A program made the translations under genes and the position numbers. 6,276 nucleotides of DNA, taken from NCBI GenBank assembly GCA_017382915.1, contig JAFNZJ010000062.1, positions 1 through 6,276 on the forward strand, in the 5' to 3' direction. This DNA comes from Clostridia bacterium. GTDB lineage: Bacteria > Bacillota > Clostridia > Oscillospirales > Acutalibacteraceae. Below the pieces are notes generated by a model, which worked only from the letters and a program-made list of their open reading frames with translations, had not been told where the DNA came from and did not search any database. Below are positions 1 to 5,974 of the stretch, in pieces (within the stretch, counting starts at the first letter, position 1; each line of letters begins with the position of its first letter).

Positions 1-1
1 C

Positions 2-128
2 TGAAACCGTTAGGTTTCAATATCACTCTTTAGAAATATCTCGCCTTTGGCGAGGTATTCTAAAGAATATCACTGTGAGACCTGTCTCACAATATCACTC
101 ATTATTCTTATCTTTGAGATAGGTTAAT
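2..128. repeat. Cluster of hairpins separated by a conserved AATATCACT motif
   Basis: Four different inverted repeats stand in a row, and the first three are each followed by the identical 9-mer AATATCACT (19-27, 66-74, 91-99). Hairpin 1 pairs 2-8 with 13-19. Hairpin 2 pairs 28-45 with 49-65, with one bulged base and a 3-base loop around CTCGCC/GGCGAG. Hairpin 3 pairs 75-81 with 84-90. Hairpin 4 pairs 107-113 with 117-123 (one G-T pair) and, after a small internal loop, 101-104 with 125-128. The stems differ in sequence while the linker is constant, so structure rather than stem sequence is kept. On the minus strand the linker reads AGTGATATT. The cluster probably continues past the left edge. 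Its function is unknown; it could be a family of small palindromic intergenic elements or a structured 3' region. I have an impression that similar hairpin-plus-linker clusters occur between genes in gut Clostridia, but cannot verify it here. Confidence 0.75.
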
Positions 129-146
129 TTTAAAATATATAACTTC

Positions 147-173
147 GTTACGCACCTTTTGAAAGTGCGTAAC
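147..173. repeat. Isolated 9-bp hairpin
   Basis: GTTACGCAC (147-155) is the exact reverse complement of GTGCGTAAC (165-173), with a 9-base spacer that could pair further by a few T-A pairs. It lies between the AATATCACT hairpin cluster and the convergent terminators, and is not followed by the 9-base linker. No T-run follows on either strand, so it is not a convincing terminator. It may be a diverged member of the cluster. Confidence 0.6.
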
Positions 174-179
174 TCACTA

Positions 180-210
180 TGACACTTTCAACAGATAAGT
201 GTCAATTTTT
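180..210 (+). terminator. Possible plus-strand rho-independent terminator
   Basis: TGACACTT (180-187) pairs perfectly with AAGTGTCA (197-204) over a 9-base loop, and on the plus strand the stem is followed by A and five Ts (206-210). This would stop transcription entering from a plus-strand gene to the left of the window. No such gene is visible here, the stem is A/T-rich and the loop is large, so the call is tentative. Confidence 0.4.
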
Positions 211-257
211 ATATAAAAAGAAAGCAGGGAGAACACTTCTTTACGAAGTGTCTCCCT
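209..257 (-). terminator. Rho-independent terminator of the parAB-mnmEG-rsmG operon
   Basis: Read on the minus strand, a strong stem forms immediately at the end of rsmG: AGGGAG at 257-252 plus ACACTTC at 251-245 pairs with GAAGTGT at 239-233 and CTCCCT at 231-226, with one bulged base (232) and a 5-base loop (240-244). It is followed by GCTTTCTTTTT (225-215). The stem starts inside the rsmG TAG stop codon (258-256), so translation and termination are packed together. This is the only clear minus-strand terminator in the window downstream of parA, which fits a single five-gene transcript ending here. Confidence 0.85.
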
Positions 258-972
258 ATAGCGGAGTTTTGCTTATTTTAGCAGATGCTCTTGGATATTT
301 TTCGGGTGTGGGCTTTACCTTTTTTACCCTGATAAATGCGCGGGTGTTTTCTTTTGGTAAAACCTCGGTAATAAGGCTTGCCTCACCGCCGCCCAAAATG
401 GACAGTGATTTTTTTGCGTCGTTTAATTCATTTGCGGCTTCAGGTCCCTTCATTGCCACAAAAAATCCGTTTGGTTTAACAAAGGGTAGGCAATATTCGG
501 CAAGCACCGGTAGCCTTGCAACGGCGCGCGCGGTGGCAAAATCATACCTTTCGCGGTAAAGCTTTTCTTTAGCGGCAAGCTCGGCACGACAGTGCAGGTT
601 GATTGCCTTTATACCGATTTGGTTTTGCAGGTCCTCTAAAAACAAAAAGCGTTTTTGGTGTCCGTCTAAAAGGGTTACATCAACATCGGGGCGCAGTATT
701 TTTATAACCATACCGGGAAAGCCCGCACCTGTGCCAACATCAATAAGGCTTTGCCCCGGCTTTGGGTCAATTATCTTAAGCAATGAAAGGCAGTCGGTAA
801 AATGCTTTATAACTATATCTTCGGGGTCGGTAATGGCGGTTAAATTTATTTTTTCGTTCCATTCAAGCAGCAAATTGCCGTAGGTGGTAAGGTGATTTTC
901 GGCAGCTTCGGGCAGGGTGATGCCGTTTTGCTTTGCATATTCAAAAAATGGTGTAAAATCAAATGCAGCCAT
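256..972 (-). CDS. rsmG: 16S rRNA (guanine-527 N7) methyltransferase RsmG (GidB)
   Basis: This cytoplasmic enzyme uses S-adenosylmethionine to methylate N7 of G527 in the 530 loop of 16S rRNA; in other bacteria its loss gives low-level streptomycin resistance. The 238-residue product has the usual family length. Visible landmarks are the N-terminal NLTAI (43-47) and KHFTDCLSLL (56-65) segments, the SAM-binding motif I DVGTGAGFPG (78-87), the LLDGHQKRFLFL strand and helix (101-112), TARAVARL (147-154) and KG (175-176). The C-terminal tail beginning YPR (226-228) matches the place of the family's YPRKxGTPxKxPL ending but is less canonical. The ATG start lies 5 bases after the mnmG stop, with AAGGA about 11 bases upstream inside the end of mnmG, which suggests translational coupling. 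It is the last gene of the operon. No frameshift or missing motif was seen. Confidence 0.96.
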   Translation of the reverse strand: MAAFDFTPFFEYAKQNGITLPEAAENHLTTYGNLLLEWNEKINLTAITDPEDIVIKHFTDCLSLLKIIDPKPGQSLIDVGTGAGFPGMVIKILRPDVDVTLLDGHQKRFLFLEDLQNQIGIKAINLHCRAELAAKEKLYRERYDFATARAVARLPVLAEYCLPFVKPNGFFVAMKGPEAANELNDAKKSLSILGGGEASLITEVLPKENTRAFIRVKKVKPTPEKYPRASAKISKTPL

Positions 973-977
973 TGACT

Positions 978-2849
978 TTAATGTCCTTTCTTACTTAACC
1001 AAATAATAAGCACCGAAATATCGGCAGGGCTAACACCCGAAATGCCCATTGCCTGCCCAATGCTAAGGGGTTTAACCTTTGAAAGCTTTTCTTTAGCCTC
1101 TAGCCTTAGACCGTCAATTTCATTATAGGGGGTATCAACCGAAAGCTTTGTGTTTTCCATGCGGTGCATCTCCTTAACAGATGCAAGCTGTCTTTTAATA
1201 TAACCGCTGTATTTTATTTCGGTCTCCACCTTATCTAAAAGCTCTTCACTTAAAATGGGGTGGTTTTTATCAAAGGGTAAAATATCGGTTATGGAAAGCT
1301 GCGGACGACGTATTAAATCGGCCATACTTACCCCCGCCTTAAGGGGTGCGGTGCCCTTTTTCATAAGCATTTCATTAATGGCATCGGTGGGGGAAGCATA
1401 GGTGTTTTCAAGCCTTTCAATCTCGGCATTTTTTATATTTAAGGTATCTTTAAACTTTAAGTACCTTTCTTCACTTATAAGACCAAGCTCATAGCCTAAG
1501 GGGGTAAGTCGTTCATCGGCATTATTTTGGCGCAAAATAAGGCGGTATTCTGAGCGGGATGTCATCATACGGTAGGGGTCTGCACAGCCCTTTGTAACAA
1601 GGTCATCAATAAGGGTGCCGATGTATGAGCCGGAGCGCGAAAGGTGAAAAAGCTCCTCACCCTTGGCAAGCTTTGCGGCATTTATACCTGCAACAAGACC
1701 CTGTGCCGCCGCCTCCTCATACCCTGATGAGCCGTTAAACTGACCCGCGCCAAATAAACCGCTATGCCCTTTAACCTCCAAAGTGGGGAACAGGGCAATA
1801 GGGTCAATACAGTCATATTCAATTGCATAGGCGGGGCGCATAATCTTAACATCCTCAAGACCTTCAATGGTGCGGTAGAATTTAAGCTGCACCTCCTCAG
1901 GCAGAGAAGAAGACATACCCTGCAAATACATTTCTTCGGTGTTTTTGCCGCAAGGCTCAATAAAAAGCTGATGCCTTTCTTTATCGGCAAAGCGGACAAT
2001 TTTATCCTCAATACTGGGGCAGTAGCGGGGTCCTACACCCTCAATAACGCCACCGTAAAGGGGTGAGCGGTGAATATTATTTAAAATAACCTCTTTGGTT
2101 TTATCGTTTGTGTAGCTTATGTGACAGCTAACTATGTTTTGGGGCGCAGTTTTGGTTTCAAAGCTAAAGGGTACGGTCTGTTCATCGCCGTTTTGCTCCT
2201 CCAACCGACTAAAATCAATACTGCTTTTAAGCACTCGTGCGGGGGTGCCGGTTTTAAATCGGCGCAGGGGTAGGTTAAGCTTCAAAAGTGATTCCGAAAG
2301 CTTGGTAGCGGCAAAGGTGCCATCGGGACCGCCTTCATAATTAACCTCACCAACAAAAATTTTGCCCTTTAAAAAGGTGCCGGTTGCCAAAACCACGCTT
2401 TTTGCGGTAAAAACCGCACCCAAAGCGGTGGTAAGCTGCCAAAGGTCATCCACCTTTTCTAAATTAATTATTTCGGCCTGCCTTACAAGCAGGTTTTCTT
2501 GCTTTTCAAGGGTGTGCTTCATATATGCCGAATAATCGCGCCTGTCAATCTGCGCGCGAAGTGAATGTACGGCAGGACCCTTGCCGCGGTTAAGCATACG
2601 GCTTTGCAGAGTGTTTGCATCGGCCGCTTTGCCCATTTCACCGCCAAGGGCATCAATTTCACGCACCAGGTGACCCTTTGCGGTACCGCCGATTGACGGA
2701 TTACAGGGCATATTGCCAACCCAGTCTAAATTTATGGTAAAACAGACCGTTTTTGCGCCAAGGCGCGCTGAAGCCAGGGCAGCCTCCACACCTGCGTGAC
2801 CCGCCCCTATAACGGCAACATCTATATTTTCTGCAAAATAGGTTTGCAA
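978..2849 (-). CDS. mnmG: tRNA uridine-5-carboxymethylaminomethyl modification enzyme MnmG (GidA)
   Basis: MnmG is the FAD-containing partner of MnmE; together they add (carboxymethyl)aminomethyl groups to C5 of wobble U34 in tRNAs reading two-codon sets. With the TTG start chosen here the product is 623 residues, the normal family length. It begins with the Rossmann FAD motif GAGHAG (15-20). PCNPSIGG carries a conserved Cys at 49, GPRYCPSIEDK a conserved Cys at 277, GAGQFNGSSGYEEAAAQG lies at 367-384 and PYRMMTSRSEYRLILRQ at 425-441. The C-terminal region ends with ISGVSPADISVLIIWL, the part of the family that contacts MnmE and tRNA. The frame stays open for 19 codons further upstream (to 2906), but that extension overlaps the end of mnmE, has no family counterpart and lacks a spaced ribosome binding site. 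The TTG at 2849 has GGGGG seven bases ahead. The gap from the mnmE stop is 16 bases. Confidence 0.96.
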   Translation of the reverse strand: MQTYFAENIDVAVIGAGHAGVEAALASARLGAKTVCFTINLDWVGNMPCNPSIGGTAKGHLVREIDALGGEMGKAADANTLQSRMLNRGKGPAVHSLRAQIDRRDYSAYMKHTLEKQENLLVRQAEIINLEKVDDLWQLTTALGAVFTAKSVVLATGTFLKGKIFVGEVNYEGGPDGTFAATKLSESLLKLNLPLRRFKTGTPARVLKSSIDFSRLEEQNGDEQTVPFSFETKTAPQNIVSCHISYTNDKTKEVILNNIHRSPLYGGVIEGVGPRYCPSIEDKIVRFADKERHQLFIEPCGKNTEEMYLQGMSSSLPEEVQLKFYRTIEGLEDVKIMRPAYAIEYDCIDPIALFPTLEVKGHSGLFGAGQFNGSSGYEEAAAQGLVAGINAAKLAKGEELFHLSRSGSYIGTLIDDLVTKGCADPYRMMTSRSEYRLILRQNNADERLTPLGYELGLISEERYLKFKDTLNIKNAEIERLENTYASPTDAINEMLMKKGTAPLKAGVSMADLIRRPQLSITDILPFDKNHPILSEELLDKVETEIKYSGYIKRQLASVKEMHRMENTKLSVDTPYNEIDGLRLEAKEKLSKVKPLSIGQAMGISGVSPADISVLIIWLSKKGH

Positions 2850-2856
2850 AACTATA

Positions 2857-2861
2857 CCCCC
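2857..2861 (-). promoter_or_regulatory. Ribosome binding site deciding the mnmG TTG start
   Basis: The minus strand reads GGGGG at 2861-2857, followed by seven bases (2856-2850) and then TTG at 2849-2847. It lies just after the mnmE TAG stop (2868-2866). No ATG occurs in frame near the expected N-terminus, and the resulting protein start QTYFAENIDVAVIGAGHAG fits the family, so this site fixes the start. The G-run is not a perfect AGGAGG match, so initiation may be moderate and helped by ribosomes finishing mnmE. Confidence 0.7.
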
Positions 2862-2865
2862 AAAA

Positions 2866-4230
2866 CTACTTACCAACACAGAAGTTTTTAAACACTTCGT
2901 TTGCAACCTCTGTGGTTATTTTTTTGCCATCCAGCTCTAAAAGGGCGGATAAGGCATCATCAATTAAAATTCCAACCGCATCAAGCGTTACACCGCCGTT
3001 TATTGCCAAAAGGGCTTCATTTACGGCATTTTTGGCACGCAGTACGGTGTTATACTGGCGCTCGCCCTGTAAAACCTCGGCATTTGGGTCAAGCTCATTA
3101 AGCTTTAGCAGTTCGGCAATGGCGCCAACTAAATCGTTTTCACCCTCACCCGTAAGAGCCGATATTTTAACAAAGGGCAAATTTAATGTTTCATAATAAT
3201 TATTGCCACTGCACTGCAAATCGTTCTTATTTAAAACCAGCAGGGTGGCCTTATCCTTAATGCGGTTTATAAGCTCTTTATCATCGTCTGTAACATCCAC
3301 CGAGCTGTCAAAAACACCTAGGCACAAATCGGCAGTTTCAAGGCGCTGTAAAGCCTGCTCAATGCCTATTTTTTCCACCTCATCAGCCGTTTGGTGTATA
3401 CCCGCAGTATCCGCAAGAAGTAGTGTATAATCGCCAACTTTTGCAGTTTGCTCTACTATATCTCGTGTGGTGCCTGCAATTGATGTTACAATTGAACGCT
3501 GTGTTTTTGAAAGCAGGTTCATAAGTGTTGATTTACCCGCATTGGGACTGCCCACAATAACGGTATTTATGCCCTCGGTAATAAGGCGACCCTTATCATA
3601 ATCGGCAATAAGAGATGTAAGCTCGCCTAAAATTGCGGTAAGAGATGTTTTAAAAACATCTTCAGATATAAAAAGGGTATCATCTTCAGGAAAATCGGAA
3701 AAAACCGAAATTTGGCTTACCAAATATAGCAGTTTTTCGGTAAGGGCGTTAATTCTTTTTGAAAGGGCGCCCTGCTTATTGCGTGTGGCAATGTTTAAGG
3801 CGCGGTCATTTTTGGCCGAAATAAGGCTCATTACCGATTCGGCCTCGGTCAGACTCATTTTGCCGTTTAAAAAGGCGCGTTTGGTAAATTCGCCACCCTC
3901 GGCAACTCTGGCACCTGCAGTAACGGCGGCACGCAGTACCCTGCGTATAAGGTGTATACCGCCATGCACCGAAAGCTCCACAGTATTTTCGCCGGTATAG
4001 CTTTTTGGCGCCCTAAAAACCAGTGCAACCGCTTCATCCAACCGCTCATCACCGTCATAAACGGCGCCAAATGCGGCGGTGTAGCCTGCCATTGCGCTTA
4101 AAGACTTATTATTTTTTGATTTAAAAATCTTTTCGGCCACCATAAATGCATCATCGCCCGAAATTCTAACGGTTGATACGCCACCCTCACCAAGCGGGGT
4201 GGATATAGCGGCTATTGTATCGGTTATCAT
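2866..4230 (-). CDS. mnmE: tRNA modification GTPase MnmE (TrmE/ThdF)
   Basis: MnmE is a potassium-dependent GTPase that dimerises through its G domains and works with MnmG on wobble uridine U34 of tRNA, using a folate-derived one-carbon unit bound by the N-terminal domain. At 454 residues it has the typical length. The N-terminus DTIAAISTPLGEGGVSTVRISG is canonical for the folate-binding domain, and the EGGEFTKRAFLNGKMSLTEAE region (111-131) marks the start of the helical domain. The inserted G domain shows G1 GSPNAGKS (227-234), G2 GTTRD (253-257), G3 DTAG (274-277), G4 NKND (334-337) and G5 SAL (357-359). The C-terminus is FCVGK, carrying the conserved Cys (451) where most homologues have FCIGK. 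The ATG start is one base after the parB stop, with TAGGT about 8 bases upstream, so translation is probably coupled to parB. The partner gene mnmG follows directly. Confidence 0.97.
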   Translation of the reverse strand: MITDTIAAISTPLGEGGVSTVRISGDDAFMVAEKIFKSKNNKSLSAMAGYTAAFGAVYDGDERLDEAVALVFRAPKSYTGENTVELSVHGGIHLIRRVLRAAVTAGARVAEGGEFTKRAFLNGKMSLTEAESVMSLISAKNDRALNIATRNKQGALSKRINALTEKLLYLVSQISVFSDFPEDDTLFISEDVFKTSLTAILGELTSLIADYDKGRLITEGINTVIVGSPNAGKSTLMNLLSKTQRSIVTSIAGTTRDIVEQTAKVGDYTLLLADTAGIHQTADEVEKIGIEQALQRLETADLCLGVFDSSVDVTDDDKELINRIKDKATLLVLNKNDLQCSGNNYYETLNLPFVKISALTGEGENDLVGAIAELLKLNELDPNAEVLQGERQYNTVLRAKNAVNEALLAINGGVTLDAVGILIDDALSALLELDGKKITTEVANEVFKNFCVGK

Positions 4231-4231
4231 A

Positions 4232-5074
4232 TTATTTACCTACTATTTTATTTGCAAGCTCTTTAAGCTCATCTTTATTATAAAATTCAAGGGTAATGGT
4301 GCCCTTGCCGTTTTTACCCGCCTTAATTACGGCGCGGCGGTGGGTTTCGTTTTTAAGGGCAAGCTCCACCTCGCGGAAGAAGGAATCTTTAACCTCTGCC
4401 TTTTCCTTTTTGGGTTTGCCTGCTGCCTTTGCCATGGCCTCAATCTGGCGGACAGATGCGCCGTTAACGGCGGCAATAAAGGCATCCTGCTGGGCGGCAA
4501 CATCACTAAAGGCAAGCAATGCCCTTGCGTGACCTGCTGAAATTCTGCCCTCTGCCAAGGCTTTTAGCATATCGTCGGGCAGGTTTAAAAGGCGCAGGGC
4601 ATTGGTAACGGCCGAACGGGATTTACCAACCCTTTCAGCCACTTCATCCTGCGTTAGGTCAAATTCCTTAATAAGGGACTGATAACCCTCGGCCTCCTCA
4701 AGGGGGTTAAGGTCCTTTCTTTGCAGGTTTTCAATAAGGGCAAGCTCCATAGTTTGCTTATCATCAAGTGATTTTATAACAACAGGAACACTGTTAAGAC
4801 CTGCAATGCGGCAGGCACGCCAACGGCGCTCACCCGCAACGATTTGGTATGTACCGCCAACCATTGGGCGCACTACGATAGGCTGTAAAAGACCGTGTAG
4901 GCGAATGCTTTCGGCAAGCTCCTGCAGGGCTTCCTCATCAAAATGGGTGCGGGGCTGATTTTTATTAGGCTCAATTTCGGATAGTCTAAGCTCCGCGGTA
5001 AGATTATCATCAATAGCGTTTTCGCTCATCAATGAGCCAAGACCTTTACCAAGTCCGCCAATTTTTGCTGCCAT
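4232..5074 (-). CDS. parB: Chromosome partitioning protein ParB (Spo0J type), CTP-dependent parS-binding clamp
   Basis: ParB binds parS near the origin, loads as a CTP-gated sliding clamp, spreads along DNA, recruits SMC condensin and stimulates ParA ATPase. The 280-residue product has the family layout. A lysine/glycine-rich ParA-stimulating N-terminus (GLGKGLGSL, 8-15) comes first, followed by the ParB/Srx CTPase domain with QPIVVRP (64-70), GERRWRA (81-87) and ENLQRKDLNPLEEA (115-128). A helix-turn-helix follows at about 141-162 (TQDEVAERVGKSRSAVTNALRLL), then GHARALL (181-187), a charged linker, and a C-terminal dimerisation segment. A near-perfect Spo0J-type parS lies about 0.9 kb upstream, which favours Spo0J over the related nucleoid-occlusion factor Noc. 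The ATG start has AGGAG seven bases upstream (5086-5082), directly following the parA stop. Spacing to parA is 12 bases. Confidence 0.95.
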   Translation of the reverse strand: MAAKIGGLGKGLGSLMSENAIDDNLTAELRLSEIEPNKNQPRTHFDEEALQELAESIRLHGLLQPIVVRPMVGGTYQIVAGERRWRACRIAGLNSVPVVIKSLDDKQTMELALIENLQRKDLNPLEEAEGYQSLIKEFDLTQDEVAERVGKSRSAVTNALRLLNLPDDMLKALAEGRISAGHARALLAFSDVAAQQDAFIAAVNGASVRQIEAMAKAAGKPKKEKAEVKDSFFREVELALKNETHRRAVIKAGKNGKGTITLEFYNKDELKELANKIVGK

Positions 5075-5086
5075 AAAAATTCTCCT

Positions 5087-5851
5087 TTATCTATTCCTTT
5101 TAATAAATTCCTCTGCAAGGGTGTTATAACAAAGGGCACCCTTTGAGCGATGGTCATAATACTGTATGGGCAGACCAAAGCTTGGGGCCTCTGAAAGCCT
5201 TACAGAGCGGGTAATTACCGAGTTATAAAGCTTTTTGCCAAAGAATTTTTTAATTTCACTAACCACCTGCTGGGTCAGGTTAAGCCTGCCGTCATACATT
5301 GTAAGTAAAACGCCTTCAAGCTCCAAGGTGGGGTTATAAAGCCTTTTTACCTGACGCATGGTGGACATTAACTGTGAAAGACCCTCAAGTGCAAAGTATT
5401 CACACTGAATTGGCACCAAGAAGGTGTCGGTTGCGGTAAGGGCGTTAAGGGTTATAAGTCCAAGTGAGGGCGGGCAGTCAAGCAGTATGTAATCATATTG
5501 CTCACGAACGGCGGCAAGGGCATTTTTAAGCCTAGTTTCGCGGTTTTCTATGGCGGTTAGTTCAATTTCGGCACCCGCCAAATTCATTGATGACGGTATA
5601 ACATCTACACCCTTGAACTTGGTTTTAACTATAATCTCATTAGCGGGGCGGTTGCCCATAATAAGGTCGTAGGATGACACCAAAACCTGCCTTTTATCAA
5701 TACCAAAGCCGCTGGTGGTGTTGCCTTGGGGGTCAATATCCACCAAAAGCACCTTTTTGCCGTTAATTCCAAGTCCTGCGGTAAGGTTTACTGCGGTGGT
5801 GGTTTTACCAACGCCGCCTTTTTGGTTTACAATAGCAACTATTTTACCCAA
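5087..5851 (-). CDS. parA: Chromosome partitioning ATPase ParA (Soj type)
   Basis: ParA is a Walker-type ATPase that binds nucleoid DNA as an ATP dimer and, with ParB at parS, drives origin segregation; in Bacillus, Soj also controls DnaA. The 254 residues match the length of chromosomal Soj. Motifs are the deviant Walker A KGGVGKTT (11-18, signature Lys 11), the Walker A' DIDPQGN (38-44), the Walker B LLDCPPSLG (123-131), QCEYFALEGL (149-158) and ITRSVRLSEAPSFGLPI (213-229). There is no N-terminal DNA-binding extension as in plasmid ParA proteins. The start is TTG: it is the only codon that gives the canonical GKIVAIVNQKGGVGKTT beginning and has AGGAG seven bases upstream (5863-5859). It is the first gene of the operon; promoter, inverted repeat and parS all lie in the 121-base gap upstream. 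Confidence 0.96.
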   Translation of the reverse strand: MGKIVAIVNQKGGVGKTTTAVNLTAGLGINGKKVLLVDIDPQGNTTSGFGIDKRQVLVSSYDLIMGNRPANEIIVKTKFKGVDVIPSSMNLAGAEIELTAIENRETRLKNALAAVREQYDYILLDCPPSLGLITLNALTATDTFLVPIQCEYFALEGLSQLMSTMRQVKRLYNPTLELEGVLLTMYDGRLNLTQQVVSEIKKFFGKKLYNSVITRSVRLSEAPSFGLPIQYYDHRSKGALCYNTLAEEFIKRNR

Positions 5852-5858
5852 AATAATT

Positions 5859-5863
5859 CTCCT
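5859..5863 (-). promoter_or_regulatory. Strong ribosome binding site for the parA TTG start
   Basis: AAAGGAG ends at 5859 on the minus strand, followed by AATTATT and the TTG at 5851-5849. The leader is almost identical to that of parB (AAAGGAG, then AATTTTT and ATG), so the two segregation genes share nearly the same initiation context but differ in start codon. A strong site at ideal spacing supports genuine TTG initiation. Confidence 0.8.
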
Positions 5864-5874
5864 TTTATGTAAAA

Positions 5875-5931
5875 GTGTTTAATTTTAAAGTACAAATCCA
5901 TTATAACACAATATAATTTAAAATTAAACAC
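5875..5931. repeat. Perfect 15-bp inverted repeat flanking the parA promoter
   Basis: GTGTTTAATTTTAAA (5875-5889) and TTTAAAATTAAACAC (5917-5931) are exact reverse complements, separated by 27 bases that contain the -10 hexamer. Centres are 42 bp apart, about four helical turns. One arm covers the weak -35 position and the other falls in the first transcribed bases if the predicted start is right. This suggests paired operator sites, or a hairpin in any transcript that starts further upstream. No known repressor site was recognised. Confidence 0.75.
5900..5928 (-). promoter_or_regulatory. Sigma-A type promoter of the parA operon
   Basis: On the minus strand there is a perfect TATAAT at 5905-5900, preceded by TG at 5908-5907 to give an extended -10 (TGTTATAAT). 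The best -35 at 17-bp spacing is TTTAAT (5928-5923), which is poor, so the extended -10 probably compensates. The predicted transcription start is near 5893, leaving a leader of about 40 bases before the TTG. It is the only strong promoter-like sequence I saw ahead of the five-gene block. Confidence 0.7.
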
Positions 5932-5939
5932 CAAAAGCC

Positions 5940-5974
5940 AAAAAAAGCAAAAAATGTTTCACGTGAAACATTTT
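5940..5974 (-). terminator. Possible spoVAE terminator built on the parS palindrome
   Basis: On the minus strand the parS palindrome can fold as a 10-bp stem (AAAATGTTTC pairing with GAAACATTTT) with loop ACGT. Its 3' arm runs directly into T-rich sequence, TTTTTTGCTTTTTTT (5954-5940). It begins within the spoVAE stop codon, where a terminator would be expected. The stem is A/T-rich, so termination strength is uncertain. Confidence 0.45.
5951..5974. other. parS centromere site for ParB (16-bp core at 5955-5970)
   Basis: TGTTTCACGTGAAACA at 5955-5970 is a perfect match to the Firmicute parS consensus TGTTNCACGTGAAACA, and four further bases on each side extend it to a 24-bp perfect palindrome. 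The site lies 99 bases upstream of parA, beside its cognate parB, and marks this as an origin-proximal segregation locus. ParB loading here could also affect transcription of the parA promoter about 50 bases away. No second copy was seen in the window. Confidence 0.95.

Noticed and set aside
2..128. CRISPR array
   Set aside because: The repeated unit is only 9 bases, intervals are irregular (47 and 25 bases) and the intervening sequences are palindromes, not spacers.
179..559. Plus-strand open frame of 126 codons
   Set aside because: Most of it is antisense to rsmG, which has full family motifs; its first part crosses two terminators, and it resembles no family I know.
1682..2011. Minus-strand open frame of 109 codons inside mnmG
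   Set aside because: It is a shifted frame of mnmG across its most conserved region; mnmG itself reads through without interruption.
4199..4540. Plus-strand open frame of 113 codons with hydrophobic, cysteine-rich sequence
   Set aside because: It lies antisense to the well-supported parB gene and the start of mnmE; the composition is a by-product of their codon use.
4232..5074. Noc (nucleoid occlusion factor) instead of ParB
   Set aside because: The gene follows parA directly, has the parA-stimulating N-terminus, and sits near a Spo0J-type parS site; no Noc-type site (ATTTCCCGGGAAAT) was seen.
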